A stretch of DNA of 64,000 bases, from assembly GCA_036845225.1 (NCBI GenBank), contig DAIUEJ010000001.1, positions 130,863-194,862 on the forward strand, written 5' to 3'. The translations under genes and the position numbers were made by a program. Below, piece after piece: positions 17,182-25,803 of this stretch. Source of the DNA: FEN-680 sp036845225. GTDB lineage: Bacteria; Actinomycetota; Geothermincolia; Fen-727; Anoxymicrobiaceae. The number at the start of each line of letters is the position of its first letter. Position 1 is the first letter of the stretch. The notes under the pieces are model-generated. The model was not told where the DNA came from. It made no database searches and was given only the letters and a program-made list of their open reading frames with translations.

Positions 17182-17200
17182 GCGGCCCGCGCCCTGCCCC

Positions 17201-17890
17201 CTAGTAATACTGCCCGAAGTTGACCGTGGTGCCTGTCGCGGGCGTCCAGGTGAAACTGCCTGTCGCGATGACCAGGCCGAGCCTGTACGACGTGTAGTAA
17301 GCCTTGTTGGTCCCCTGCGTCAGGGTGATGAGCGTCACCTCGTTGTAGCACAAGGGGTTCGTGGCGGTGGTGTTGGTGGCGGTCCAGACGTTGGTCGCGG
17401 CGTTGCGGTATCCCCAGAAGACCCCGATCTTGCCGTAGACGCACGACCAGTCATAGTACATTGCCGCGCCGCTGGTGTTGGGAACGAGCACGTTCTTCTT
17501 CCATGTGCCGTTGTTGCGCAACTGGTTGTTCCCGACCCGACTTATAAAGACCCAGTTTGTCTTGGTCTCGTAGTTGCTCATTGAGCGGGCGAAGCCGCCG
17601 GATGCTGTAGTACCGACCCCATCGTAGTACCGCGTATACCGTTGTGGACTGCCGGTCGGTGTGAGGCCGCCGAACAGGAGCCAGAGGCGGTCCATGGCGC
17701 CGTTCCCGGTCCGGTCATTGGCTTTAGTGGTGTTGTTCCATGCGCTGGTGCGCGCCACGTACATGACCGCGACAGCTATGCTCACGAGTATCGCGATTAT
17801 CAGGATGACGATCGTCAGCTCTATCAGGGTGAAACCATCGGAGCCCTTAAAAGAGCCGCGGTAGCGCTTTCTTGTCAGAAGTTCGATCAT
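17201..17890 (-). CDS. Type IV pilin-like prepilin
   Basis: The 229-residue protein has a 19-residue basic leader ending in Gly, then FTLIELTIVILIIAILVSIAVAV, the class III prepilin signature: cleavage after Gly19, N-methylated Phe and Glu at +5. The rest is a globular, Thr/Asn/Tyr-rich domain with no family I recognise. I start at ATG 17890, preceded by GGAAG. It stands alone, convergent with disA, without assembly genes nearby; pilT is 20 kb away. It could be a major pilin, a minor pilin or a pseudopilin. Confidence 0.85.
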   Translation of the reverse strand: MIELLTRKRYRGSFKGSDGFTLIELTIVILIIAILVSIAVAVMYVARTSAWNNTTKANDRTGNGAMDRLWLLFGGLTPTGSPQRYTRYYDGVGTTASGGFARSMSNYETKTNWVFISRVGNNQLRNNGTWKKNVLVPNTSGAAMYYDWSCVYGKIGVFWGYRNAATNVWTATNTTATNPLCYNEVTLITLTQGTNKAYYTSYRLGLVIATGSFTWTPATGTTVNFGQYY

Positions 17891-18195
17891 ATTACTTCCA
17901 GCTGCCCGCGCTCGAACACCAGAAAATGCGTCAGCAAAGATATGCACCAACTGATTATCAAGCCTTTTCCCCAAGCACCCGGGCGTTGCCAACATGCCCG
18001 CGTTGACAAGATTCTATCGGCGTGGGGGGGGGTGCGGTCAAACAGGTCCCTCAATCCGGGACGCGCCGGCGCCGCTCGTTCAGGCCAATCCCGGCCTGAG
18101 GACCACGACTCCGTGCCATCACGGGGTGATCAGAGCCAAGCGATGGCAAACAGGGACAGTTCTATGAGAGGTGTGGCACCGGTCGCGGGGGAGCC

Positions 18196-18600
18196 TCAGG
18201 TGAGACTGTAGAAACCCAGGGTGGCGATACGGTCGTTCTCGCGCTTGATGACCCCGTGCAGGTCGATCCCCGTCAGCGTGCAGATGGCCGCGAGGAAGAA
18301 CAGCGACTTGCCCAGCTCCTCCTCGATGATCTCGGCGCAGTTGGGGCAGAGCCGCCCTTCCAGGTGCGTCTTGACGTACTCGCTCATCTCGCTCAGCGAA
18401 GCGTCGGCGGGAAGCTCTTGCTTGGCGGCGTTGATCTCCAGGCATCCACATGAGGTGACGGATTTCGCCAGCGCGCGGTTCACGCGGGCACAGGCGTCCT
18501 GGTACTTGGTCATCACATCGAGCACGCTGCGGTGGCGTATCAGTGACAGCGATACCGTCTGCTGGAACTCGTTGCAGGTAGACTCGATTTCTCTTGGCAT
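18196..18600 (-). CDS. Small all-helical protein with degenerate MazG-like end
   Basis: This 134-residue protein is predicted to be mostly helical. It has two conserved-looking cysteine motifs (TSCGCLE and LCPNCAEII). Its C-terminal third (EEELGKSLFFLAAICTLTG, then IDLHGVI) resembles the MazG pyrophosphohydrolase helix EEELGDVLFFL..., but the metal-binding Asp is replaced by Lys. So I infer a MazG-type fold that may not hydrolyse nucleotides. ATG 18600 has GAGG upstream; an upstream in-frame ATG at 18651 lacks one. It is divergent from carD with 273 bp between. Confidence 0.6.
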   Translation of the reverse strand: MPREIESTCNEFQQTVSLSLIRHRSVLDVMTKYQDACARVNRALAKSVTSCGCLEINAAKQELPADASLSEMSEYVKTHLEGRLCPNCAEIIEEELGKSLFFLAAICTLTGIDLHGVIKRENDRIATLGFYSLT

Positions 18601-18702
18601 CTCAACCTCATTCCCGCGGGCCTGAACAGCAGCCGCGAAGCCTTGATTCATTATATGGACACGCGGAGAAGAGTGTCAAGAAATCCCATTATCACGCGAA
18701 TC

Positions 18703-18731
18703 TTGATGCTCGGAGCGTTTTGTGTTACGAT
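18703..18731 (+). promoter_or_regulatory. Probable promoter of carD
   Basis: TTGATG (18703-18708), 17-bp spacer, TACGAT (18726-18731). Transcription from here would give carD a leader of about 135 nt. Confidence 0.45.
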
Positions 18732-18873
18732 GACTAAGCTCGTCTTTGCAAAGAATGTAGAGATCTCCGTCAAGAAACAAGTGAAGATTCCCCTCGGCGT
18801 CTTTTTTGGCCGCCTTCTGTGTCAATGCGGCCTTAATTATAGGCGGGCTTGAGTTGAAGGGAGATGCTGAAAA

Positions 18874-19356
18874 GTGTTCAACGTTGGCGACAAAGTCGTT
18901 TATCCGCATCACGGAGCAGGGGTTGTCGAGAAGGTCGAGACAAGGAGCATCGAAGGAGAGCGAAAGAAGTACTTTATCCTCAGTCTTTGCAGAGGTGACT
19001 TGAAGATCACCGTCCCCGAAGAGAGCACCAACGACGTCGGACTCCGCAGCGTAATCCCCAAGAACAAGGTCAAATCAGTCTTCGAGGTTCTCAACCAGGA
19101 ACAGAGCCAGATGCCCACCAACTGGAACCACCGCTACAAGAAAAACCGTGACAAGATCAGGAGTGGCGACGTCTACGAGGTGGCCGAGGTCGTTCGGAAC
19201 CTCTCGATCCGCGAGCATGAGAAGGGTCTTTCGACCGGCGAGAAGCGCATGCTCAACCAGGCGCGCCAGATCCTCCTTTCTGAGATAATATTCGTACTGA
19301 ACATCGATGACGAGAAGGCCTCGAAGATGCTCGACGAGGTGTTCTCTGGCCGTTAG
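18874..19356 (+). CDS. carD: CarD-family RNA-polymerase-binding regulator
   Basis: CarD-family proteins bind the RNA polymerase beta subunit and stabilise open complexes. The 160-residue product begins MFNVGDKVVYPHHGAGVVEKVE, the typical N-terminal Tudor-like interaction domain, and ends in the helical DNA-contacting domain (EVAEVVRNLSIREHEKGLSTGEKRMLNQARQ region). The start is GTG with GGGAG upstream. The PIN-TRAM, ispD, ispF and gltA-like genes follow in the same direction; carD next to ispD-ispF is a familiar order in actinobacteria. Confidence 0.94.
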   Translation: MFNVGDKVVYPHHGAGVVEKVETRSIEGERKKYFILSLCRGDLKITVPEESTNDVGLRSVIPKNKVKSVFEVLNQEQSQMPTNWNHRYKKNRDKIRSGDVYEVAEVVRNLSIREHEKGLSTGEKRMLNQARQILLSEIIFVLNIDDEKASKMLDEVFSGR

Positions 19357-19401
19357 ATCGCACGCACCTTGAAAGCCAGTTGAACCGGGGAGGCGTCCAG
19401 C

Positions 19402-20460
19402 ATGGTGGTCGTCGTCATCCGGCTGTTGAGCATGCTGATATGCTCTTACAGCGGATACAGGATCGCCGTCCTGCTGAACGACAACTATATCCTGAGGACC
19501 CCGCAACAAGCATTAGCAATCATCGTAGGTATTATTCTGGGGCTCCTCATCGGATTCGTTGTTGGCGGGCCGGTCGGCAGATTCACAGCCAACATACTCG
19601 GGGATCTCGAGTCAGTCTTCTACAAAGTCTCGGGAGCCGACATATTCTTCAGCACAATGGGGGCTTTTATTGGCCTCCTGGTCGCCCTGCTCCCATCCAT
19701 CGCTTTATTTCACTTCGGCTATCCCGGGTATATTGTGTCCATTGTCCTGTTCCTGTTGTTCGGCTTCGCAGGCGCCAGGATCGGTGCTATCAAGCGGTCT
19801 GAGCTCTCAACCATATTCAGGCTCGGCTCCAGCTTCAGCACGGGCGGTACGCCGCAGGCCAGGATACTGGACACCAGCGTGATCATAGACGGTCGCGTGG
19901 TAGACATCGCCAAGGCGGGCTTCCTCAACGGCACAATGGTCGTGCCGAGGTTCGTGCTGGGCGAACTCCAGGCGATCGCCGACTCGGCCGACACGATGAA
20001 GAGGAGCCGCGGGCGCAGGGGCCTCGACGTCCTCAACTCGCTGCAGCGCCTCGACAACGTCACGGTGGAGATCACCGACCAGGATTTCCCCGAGATAATG
20101 GGCGTGGACGCCAAGCTGACCGCGCTCTCCAAGATCTCCGGGATGCCCCTGATGACAAACGACTTCAACCTCAACAAGGTCGCGGAGATCCAGGGCGTGT
20201 CGATCCTCAACATCAACGAGCTCGCGAGCGCGCTCAAGCCCGTGGTGTTGCCCGGCGAGGAGATGCACGTGAAGATCATCCGCGAGGGCAAAGAGCCCGG
20301 CCAGGGGGTCGGTTACCTGGACGACGGCACCATGGTTGTGGTGGAGCACGGGAAGAAGAAGGTCGGCGCGGAGGCGGCAGTGATCGCGACGAGCGTCCTG
20401 CAGACGCCGGCCGGCAAGATGATATTCACGGAGCTCAAGGAAGATCGGCAGGAGGACTGA
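19402..20460 (+). CDS. Membrane-anchored PIN-TRAM domain protein (YacL-like)
   Basis: This 352-residue protein has four hydrophobic segments (about 1-22, 37-55, 86-107 and 110-128), a PIN nuclease domain with acidic residues in LDTSVIIDGR, LGELQAIADS, VDAKLTALSK and MTNDFNLNK, and a C-terminal TRAM domain (about 285-345) likely to bind RNA. It is the counterpart of Bacillus YacL, also encoded between disA and ispD. All PIN acids look present, so RNase activity is plausible; the substrate is unknown. It ends 1 bp before ispD. Confidence 0.9.
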   Translation: MVVVVIRLLSMLICSYSGYRIAVLLNDNYILRTPQQALAIIVGIILGLLIGFVVGGPVGRFTANILGDLESVFYKVSGADIFFSTMGAFIGLLVALLPSIALFHFGYPGYIVSIVLFLLFGFAGARIGAIKRSELSTIFRLGSSFSTGGTPQARILDTSVIIDGRVVDIAKAGFLNGTMVVPRFVLGELQAIADSADTMKRSRGRRGLDVLNSLQRLDNVTVEITDQDFPEIMGVDAKLTALSKISGMPLMTNDFNLNKVAEIQGVSILNINELASALKPVVLPGEEMHVKIIREGKEPGQGVGYLDDGTMVVVEHGKKKVGAEAAVIATSVLQTPAGKMIFTELKEDRQED

Positions 20461-20461
20461 G

Positions 20462-21148
20462 GTGGCCTTCGCGGTGATCGCCGCGGGCGGCAGCAGCGAC
20501 AGGCTCGGTGGCGCTCTTCTGAAGTTCGAGGCCGACCTGCTGGGCAAGCCCCTGATCCGGTACTCCCTCGACGCTCTGGAGGAATCCTCATCGGTCCAGG
20601 GCATAGTCCTGGTCGTCCCCGCCGGCAGCGTTGATGCGTGGGACGCGGAATCCCTGCGGTCGGCGGGTGTCTCCAAGGCCCTGGCGACCGTGGCGGGAGG
20701 CGCCACGCGCCAGGAATCGGTCCTGCGGGGCCTTCAGGCCATCGAGGGTGAGAAAGGCGTCGTCGTCGTGCACGACGCGGCGCGCCCGATGGTCACGGCA
20801 GCGATGGTGGACGCCGCGTGCGAGATACCGGCCGGACTGTCCGGGGTGATCACCGCGGTGTCGGTGACGGACACGGTCAAGGAAGTCGCCGCCGGCCTGG
20901 TGGTATCCACCCTGGACCGCGCACATCTCGTGTCCGTTCAGACTCCACAGGCGTTTTACATCCAGGAGCTCGTCGCTGCACACCGTGACGCTGCTCGCGC
21001 CTTCTACGCCGGCACGGACGACGCCTCCCTCATCGAGAGGGTGGGCGGCCGCGTCGGCGTCATCGAGGGCAGCCTCGAGAATATCAAGGTCACGTACCAG
21101 TCTGATCTGCACGTGGCCGCCACCATACTTGCGGGGAGGGGGCTGTGA
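20462..21148 (+). CDS. ispD: 2-C-methyl-D-erythritol 4-phosphate cytidylyltransferase
   Basis: IspD couples MEP to CTP in the non-mevalonate isoprenoid pathway. The 228-residue product has the nucleotidyltransferase signature AAGGSSDRLGG followed by the Lys of LLKFEADLLGKPL, HDAARPMV, SVTDTVKEV and QTPQAF. The GTG start follows GGAGG, and its end overlaps ispF by 4 bp (GTGA). Confidence 0.95.
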   Translation: MAFAVIAAGGSSDRLGGALLKFEADLLGKPLIRYSLDALEESSSVQGIVLVVPAGSVDAWDAESLRSAGVSKALATVAGGATRQESVLRGLQAIEGEKGVVVVHDAARPMVTAAMVDAACEIPAGLSGVITAVSVTDTVKEVAAGLVVSTLDRAHLVSVQTPQAFYIQELVAAHRDAARAFYAGTDDASLIERVGGRVGVIEGSLENIKVTYQSDLHVAATILAGRGL

Positions 21149-21612
21149 GAACGGGTATCGGCGTTGACGCGCACCGTTTCGCGGAAGGAAGGGTGCTGGT
21201 GCTGGGCGGCCTCGAGTTCCCGGGCTCTCGCGGCCTGAGCGGCCACTCGGACGCGGATGTCGTCCTGCACGCCCTGATGGACGCGCTGCTCGGCGCTTGC
21301 GGAGCCGGTGACATCGGGGAGATGTTCCCCGACACAGACCCCGCCTACAAGGACGCCTCCAGCATGGAACTGCTCGAGCGGGTGATGGGCGCCGTCCGGG
21401 AGCGGGGCTTCGGCGTGGTGAACGCCGACGTCGTGGTGATGTGCGAGGAGCCGCGGGTAGGGCCGTACCGCGAAGCGATGCGGTCCAATATCGCCCAGGC
21501 GCTGGGCATAGATCCCGGCGCGGTCTCGGTCAAGGGGACTACGACTGAGGGTATGGGTTTCACCGGGCGAGGTGAAGGGATCGTCGCGATGGCGGCGGTC
21601 CTGATCGAGTGA
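21145..21612 (+). CDS. ispF: 2-C-methyl-D-erythritol 2,4-cyclodiphosphate synthase
   Basis: IspF cyclises CDP-ME 2-phosphate, two steps after IspD. The 155-residue protein retains the metal ligands Asp8 and His10 (GVDAHRF) and the conserved LSGHSDADVVLHALMDALLGA region that supplies the third His and the substrate acids. IspE, the step between, is not in the window. Overlap with ispD suggests co-translation. Confidence 0.96.
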   Translation: MRTGIGVDAHRFAEGRVLVLGGLEFPGSRGLSGHSDADVVLHALMDALLGACGAGDIGEMFPDTDPAYKDASSMELLERVMGAVRERGFGVVNADVVVMCEEPRVGPYREAMRSNIAQALGIDPGAVSVKGTTTEGMGFTGRGEGIVAMAAVLIE

Positions 21613-21630
21613 GGAGCGGCGGGAGGACCA

Positions 21631-23034
21631 TTGGCGGGTAAGAAGTTCAAGCCCGATAGTGTGCCGGTCCGCAGGCGCGCGCCGGAAGAGAGGATAGCGG
21701 ATTTCGGGGAGGTCGCTCTCGGGTACGACATGGGGGAGGCTGCGGCCGAGGCATCGAGGTGCCTCGCCTGTAAAAAGCCCAAGTGCGTCGCGGGCTGCCC
21801 GGTCGGCATCGACATCCCGGGCTTCGTCGCGGGGCTTGAGGCGGGCGGGCCCGCCGCGGCCGTCGCGAAGATAAAGGAAGAGAACCTGCTGCCCGGGGTG
21901 TGCGGCAGGGTGTGCCCCCAGGAGAGGCAGTGCGAAGCCGACTGCGTGCTTGGCAAGAAGGGCGACCCCCTTGCCATAGGCAAGCTGGAGAGGTTCCTCG
22001 CTGACTGGGAATCGGCCGAGGGAAAGGCGGAGGCCCCGCGCCTGGCCTCAGGCACCGGGATGAAGGCCGCGGTGGTGGGGTCCGGCCCCGCCGGGCTTAC
22101 TGCGGCCGCTGAGCTGGCGAAGCGCGGCCACAGCGTCACCATCTACGAAGCGCTTCATGTCGCGGGCGGTGTGCTGACGTACGGCATCCCCGAGTTCAGG
22201 CTCCCGCAGTGGGTGGTCGACCGTGAGGTCGGCTTTCTCGAGGAGATCGGGGTCGAGATCGTCCTCGACTTCGTGGTGGGCCGCACCAGGACCCTGGAGG
22301 ACCTCGTGGCGGATTTCGACTCGGTTTTCATCGGCACCGGCGCCGGCCTTCCGACGTTCATGGGCATCCCCGGCGAGAACCTTAACGGCGTCTACTCCGC
22401 GAACGAGTTCCTGACGCGCGCCAACCTGATGAGGGCGCGCAGCTTCCCCGAGTACGACACACCGATCAGGCGGGGCGGCAGGGTGTGCGTGGTGGGCGGC
22501 GGCAACGTGGCGATGGACTCCGCGCGCACCGCGCTGCGCATGGGGGCCGACCGGGTAAATATCGTCTACAGGCGCTCCCGCGTCGAGATGCCGGCCCGCA
22601 AGGAAGAGGTCGACCACGGCGCCGAAGAGGGCATCGTGTTCCATATGCTCACCAACCCGGTCGAGGTGACCGGCAACAGGGGCTACTGCGCTGCCGTGAA
22701 GTGCCAGCGCATGGAGCTGGGCGAGCCTGACGACTCGGGCCGCCGACGCCCCGTTCCGGTCGAGGGTGACTACTTCACCCTGGAGACGGACACGCTGGTG
22801 ATGGCGATAGGGACGCGCGCGAACCCCTTGCTCGCGGCCACCGCGCCCGGCCTCGAGCTGAACAAGCGCGGCTACATCGATGCCTCGCCCCTGACTTTCG
22901 CGACCAGTATCCCGGGCGTGTACGCGGGCGGAGATATCGTGACAGGCTCGGCGACCGTCATCGAGGCGATGGGGGCGGGAAAGGTCGCGGCGGCGGAGAT
23001 GGACCAGTTCATGAAGAGCGGGGCGCGCGTCTGA
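21631..23034 (+). CDS. NADPH-dependent glutamate synthase small-subunit-type oxidoreductase
   Basis: The 467-residue flavoprotein has an N-terminal iron-sulphur domain with Cys44, 47, 52 and 56 (CLACKKPKCVAGCP) and Cys91, 95, 101 and 105. A first Rossmann motif for FAD (VGSGPAGLTAAAELA, about 149) and a second for NAD(P)H (VGGGNVAMDSARTAL, about 292) follow. The family includes GltD/GltA, NfnB and SudA, which pass electrons between NADPH, ferredoxin and glutamate, NAD or polysulfide. No large subunit or NfnA-like gene is adjacent, so a stand-alone (homomeric) role is possible. The start is TTG with GGGAGG upstream. Confidence 0.88.
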   Translation: MAGKKFKPDSVPVRRRAPEERIADFGEVALGYDMGEAAAEASRCLACKKPKCVAGCPVGIDIPGFVAGLEAGGPAAAVAKIKEENLLPGVCGRVCPQERQCEADCVLGKKGDPLAIGKLERFLADWESAEGKAEAPRLASGTGMKAAVVGSGPAGLTAAAELAKRGHSVTIYEALHVAGGVLTYGIPEFRLPQWVVDREVGFLEEIGVEIVLDFVVGRTRTLEDLVADFDSVFIGTGAGLPTFMGIPGENLNGVYSANEFLTRANLMRARSFPEYDTPIRRGGRVCVVGGGNVAMDSARTALRMGADRVNIVYRRSRVEMPARKEEVDHGAEEGIVFHMLTNPVEVTGNRGYCAAVKCQRMELGEPDDSGRRRPVPVEGDYFTLETDTLVMAIGTRANPLLAATAPGLELNKRGYIDASPLTFATSIPGVYAGGDIVTGSATVIEAMGAGKVAAAEMDQFMKSGARV

Positions 23035-23049
23035 AGATGTGCCTCGGGC

Positions 23050-23703
23050 TCAGTCCTTGTCGGGATTCAAACGCAGCACATCACTGAGCGGGATAGTCTT
23101 GGGCATCTTCCGCTTTCCGGCGAGCACATCCTCGACAAGGTTCTGGAAGAAACGGTATATGTGCGCCTCGTCCGCGCTCTTGGCCAGGGCTATCGCCTTC
23201 GAGCCGTGGTAGGCGGCCTTCGCGGGGTCCTTCATGAAGTAGAAGTAGATCGTCGCCAGGTTCTCCTGCAGCAGCGCCGAGTCCGGGTTGTGCCTAACCG
23301 CGTCCAGGGCCAGTTGAAGGCCCGCGTCGGGATGGCCGAATTCGCCGAGCATATAGCTCGCGTAGTAGTAGGCCATCACGAAGTGAGGGTCGAGCCGGGT
23401 GATCATCCAGTAGTAGGGGTACAGCGGGACCTCTTTGGTGACGTCGTGCCCGTAGTACACGTGGAAGATGGTATCGGTCTTGGTCCAGAAGTACGCGGCG
23501 AGCGTCTCTCGTACCCCGCCGAGCAGGTCCAGGATGGAGCGGCCGGTCTGGTACGGCGAGCTCTGGTCGACGGCCGGGTGCGCGCTGACGCCCGAGTCCA
23601 TCGACGCCTGAAGCAGGGCGACTGCCACGAGCAGAACCAGGACCACCGCGACAACCGCGACCTTGAACCGCCTCGCTTTGAGCCAGCGCCACATCTTTCT
23701 CAC
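23050..23703 (-). CDS. Membrane-anchored TPR-like protein of the ABC operon
   Basis: The 217-residue protein starts at GTG 23703 (AGGAAGG upstream) and overlaps the permease stop by 4 bp. One N-terminal membrane helix follows a basic segment (WLKARRFKVAVVAVVLVLLVAVALLQ region), and helical tetratricopeptide-like repeats fill the rest (DPHFVMAYYYASYMLGEFG, NPDSALLQENLATIYFYFM). It is the third gene of an ABC-2 export operon and is probably an accessory or scaffold protein facing the outside. No enzyme motif is visible. Confidence 0.7.
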   Translation of the reverse strand: MRKMWRWLKARRFKVAVVAVVLVLLVAVALLQASMDSGVSAHPAVDQSSPYQTGRSILDLLGGVRETLAAYFWTKTDTIFHVYYGHDVTKEVPLYPYYWMITRLDPHFVMAYYYASYMLGEFGHPDAGLQLALDAVRHNPDSALLQENLATIYFYFMKDPAKAAYHGSKAIALAKSADEAHIYRFFQNLVEDVLAGKRKMPKTIPLSDVLRLNPDKD

Positions 23704-24470
23704 AGGTCCTTCCTCCTGAACGTCGCGTAGCCGATGAGCAGGAAGATCGCGGAGAAGAACACGGCGTACCCTGTGACCCGCAGCATGTACCACCAGCCGG
23801 CGCCACCGCCGTAGCCGACCTGCTGGGATATGTTGAAGTTCTCGAGGTTGGGTATCACGTAATAGAAAGCGCCCGCGAGTACTTTCAGGAAACCGTTCAT
23901 GCTTCCGGCGACCAGCCTCTGGTGCAGGAAGCCGGTCTTCATGTGGCAGACGAAGTAGAAGAGGATGGCGGCGAACACGTTGATCGGAACCGTCGTGAAG
24001 GTCGAGAGCATCAGGCAGAACGCCGAGATGACACAGGCTTCCAGGAACACCGCGAACACGCCCTGGAATATGACCGGCGAGAACACCTGGACTCGGACCG
24101 CGAGCAGCACGATGATCTCGAGGCTCATCACGAACAGGATGGCCGCCAGCGAAACGACTATCCCCAGGTACTTGCCCAGCAGGTACTGCACCCTGCTCAC
24201 CGGCTTGGAGAGTATGTTGTATATAGTGCGCTTGTCGACTTCGCCGGGCACCTGGCCGACGGAGAGCACCACCGCGAGCACCACGCCGAAGAGGGAGGTC
24301 AGGCTCACGGAGATGTCGCGCAGGAACGACGCCTGGCTGCCGAGCTCGAAGGTCGGCAGCAGAGGCGCCAGTGCGACCACCACAAGGCCGAAGAGGAAGA
24401 CCACGTAGAAGATCTTCTTGCGCGCGGTGTCCTTGATGACGTTGACGGCTATGGCGACGACGTTCCTCAA
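23700..24470 (-). CDS. ABC-2 type transporter permease
   Basis: This 256-residue integral membrane protein has about six hydrophobic segments, beginning VIKDTARKKIFYVVFLFGLVV, in the pattern of ABC-2 permeases such as NatB or CcmB-like proteins. It includes KRTIYNILSKPVSRVQYLLGKYLG, a cytoplasmic stretch typical of the family. Four-base overlaps join it to the ATPase gene upstream and the TPR gene downstream. The substrate cannot be told. Confidence 0.85.
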   Translation of the reverse strand: MRNVVAIAVNVIKDTARKKIFYVVFLFGLVVVALAPLLPTFELGSQASFLRDISVSLTSLFGVVLAVVLSVGQVPGEVDKRTIYNILSKPVSRVQYLLGKYLGIVVSLAAILFVMSLEIIVLLAVRVQVFSPVIFQGVFAVFLEACVISAFCLMLSTFTTVPINVFAAILFYFVCHMKTGFLHQRLVAGSMNGFLKVLAGAFYYVIPNLENFNISQQVGYGGGAGWWYMLRVTGYAVFFSAIFLLIGYATFRRKDL

Positions 24471-25393
24471 GACGAGGTCTCCTTGACCGTCTCCAGGAAC
24501 AGGTCCTCCAAAGACCTGTGATAGGGCTGAGCGGAGACCAGCTCCATGCCCAGGGCCCTGGAGGCCTCCAGCGCGCGGTAGGTGTCGCCGGAGCTCACCT
24601 CGACCGTCGTAAAGCCGTCCGCCTGCTCGACGGAGCGCGCGAAGGAAAGGCCCTCGCGAGCACGGGCGTCCTCACCGGAGAGGACGATGCGCGTCAGCCC
24701 CTCGACCGTCAGCAGCTCCGATAGCTTGCCTTCCAACACCGAGCGGCCGGCGCTCACGATGCTGACGCTGTCGCAGATGTTCTCGACCTCCGAGAGCTGG
24801 TGGCTGGAGAGGAAGATGGTCTTGCCGTCGTCCTTGAGTTGGAGCAGGATGTCACGCACTTCCTTCTGTCCCACCGGGTCCAGCCCGCTGGACGGCTCGT
24901 CCAGGACGACGAGCTCGGGGTCGTTGAGGAGAGCCTGCGCGATGCCGAAGCGCTGCAGCATGCCCTTGGAGTATTTGTCCAGGGTGAGGTGCGAGTCGTG
25001 GGGAAGGCCCACCATCTCAATGAGGTCCGCGGATTTCTTCTGGAGTATCCCCTCGTCGATGCCGAAGAACTGCCCGTACAGCGCGAGCCCCTTCTCCGCG
25101 GTGAGGAATCCGTAGAAGTACGGTTGCTCGGGCAGGAAGCCCAGCCGCTTGTGCGCCTGCCTGTCACCAAGAGCCGTGCCGAGCAGAGTGCCACTGCCCG
25201 AGTCAGGGAACACCAGCCCCAGGAGCACTTTCAGCGTGGTGGTCTTGCCGGCGCCGTTCGGGCCGAGCAACCCGAAGATGCCGCCGTAGCCGACCTCGAG
25301 CGACAGGTCCTCGACGGCCGCCCTGCGCTTGCGGGATGCGCCGACCCGGTAAGTTTTCTTGATGTGCTCGAGAGTGACCGCTTTGCCGTTCAT
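24467..25393 (-). CDS. ABC transporter ATP-binding protein
   Basis: From ATG 25393 (GGAAGGAAAT upstream) the 308-residue ATPase shows Walker A GPNGAGKTTT, a signature region YSKGMLQRFGIAQALL, Walker B LVVLDEPSSGLDP and the switch His (FLSSHQ). The C-terminal 80 residues form the extra domain usual in ABC-2 exporters. It powers the permease encoded next. A TATAAT on the minus strand lies at 25434-25429, just upstream, and makes an alternative ATG at 25423 unlikely. Confidence 0.92.
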   Translation of the reverse strand: MNGKAVTLEHIKKTYRVGASRKRRAAVEDLSLEVGYGGIFGLLGPNGAGKTTTLKVLLGLVFPDSGSGTLLGTALGDRQAHKRLGFLPEQPYFYGFLTAEKGLALYGQFFGIDEGILQKKSADLIEMVGLPHDSHLTLDKYSKGMLQRFGIAQALLNDPELVVLDEPSSGLDPVGQKEVRDILLQLKDDGKTIFLSSHQLSEVENICDSVSIVSAGRSVLEGKLSELLTVEGLTRIVLSGEDARAREGLSFARSVEQADGFTTVEVSSGDTYRALEASRALGMELVSAQPYHRSLEDLFLETVKETSS

Positions 25394-25539
25394 ATTTCCT
25401 TCCGGCTGGTCTCCTGGAGTCATGCCGTATTATACCGCTTCAAAACCGGCCCGTGATTGACATGCATCGTGTTTGACGCGAGGCGCCCGCGGTGCGGTTC
25501 CGGTACAATAAACGGACCTACATCAGTGGAGGCAAGACC

Positions 25540-25725
25540 TTGTGTGAATCCAACGTCTACCTGAAGGATGACGAGGGTGAGACGCTCGTCATGGAGGACG
25601 CCATCCTCGTGGAAAACGAGTCCGGTGTCGTCACGGTCACCGACATCCTGGGCGATCAGAAGGAGTTCCGCGGGACTCTCGAGGAGGTCACTTTCCTCGA
25701 GCACCGCATCGTCATCAGGAAGTGA
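25540..25725 (+). CDS. CooT-family small nickel-binding protein
   Basis: The 61-residue protein (MCESNVYLKDDEG..., TDILGDQKEF..., HRIVIRK) matches CooT, a small dimeric protein in which Cys2 provides the nickel site and which was first found with carbon monoxide dehydrogenase. The TTG start has GGAGG 7 nt upstream and places Cys at position 2. A longer reading from 25492 would bury that Cys. No CODH gene is in the window, so its client here is unknown. Confidence 0.8.
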   Translation: MCESNVYLKDDEGETLVMEDAILVENESGVVTVTDILGDQKEFRGTLEEVTFLEHRIVIRK

Positions 25726-25803
25726 GGCGGGCCCCTGGGGCGCCCGCCTGAGCTCGAGCCCGGCTATGGAAGCCTGCGCGCCTGCCGACAACAGGAGGAA
25801 CCG

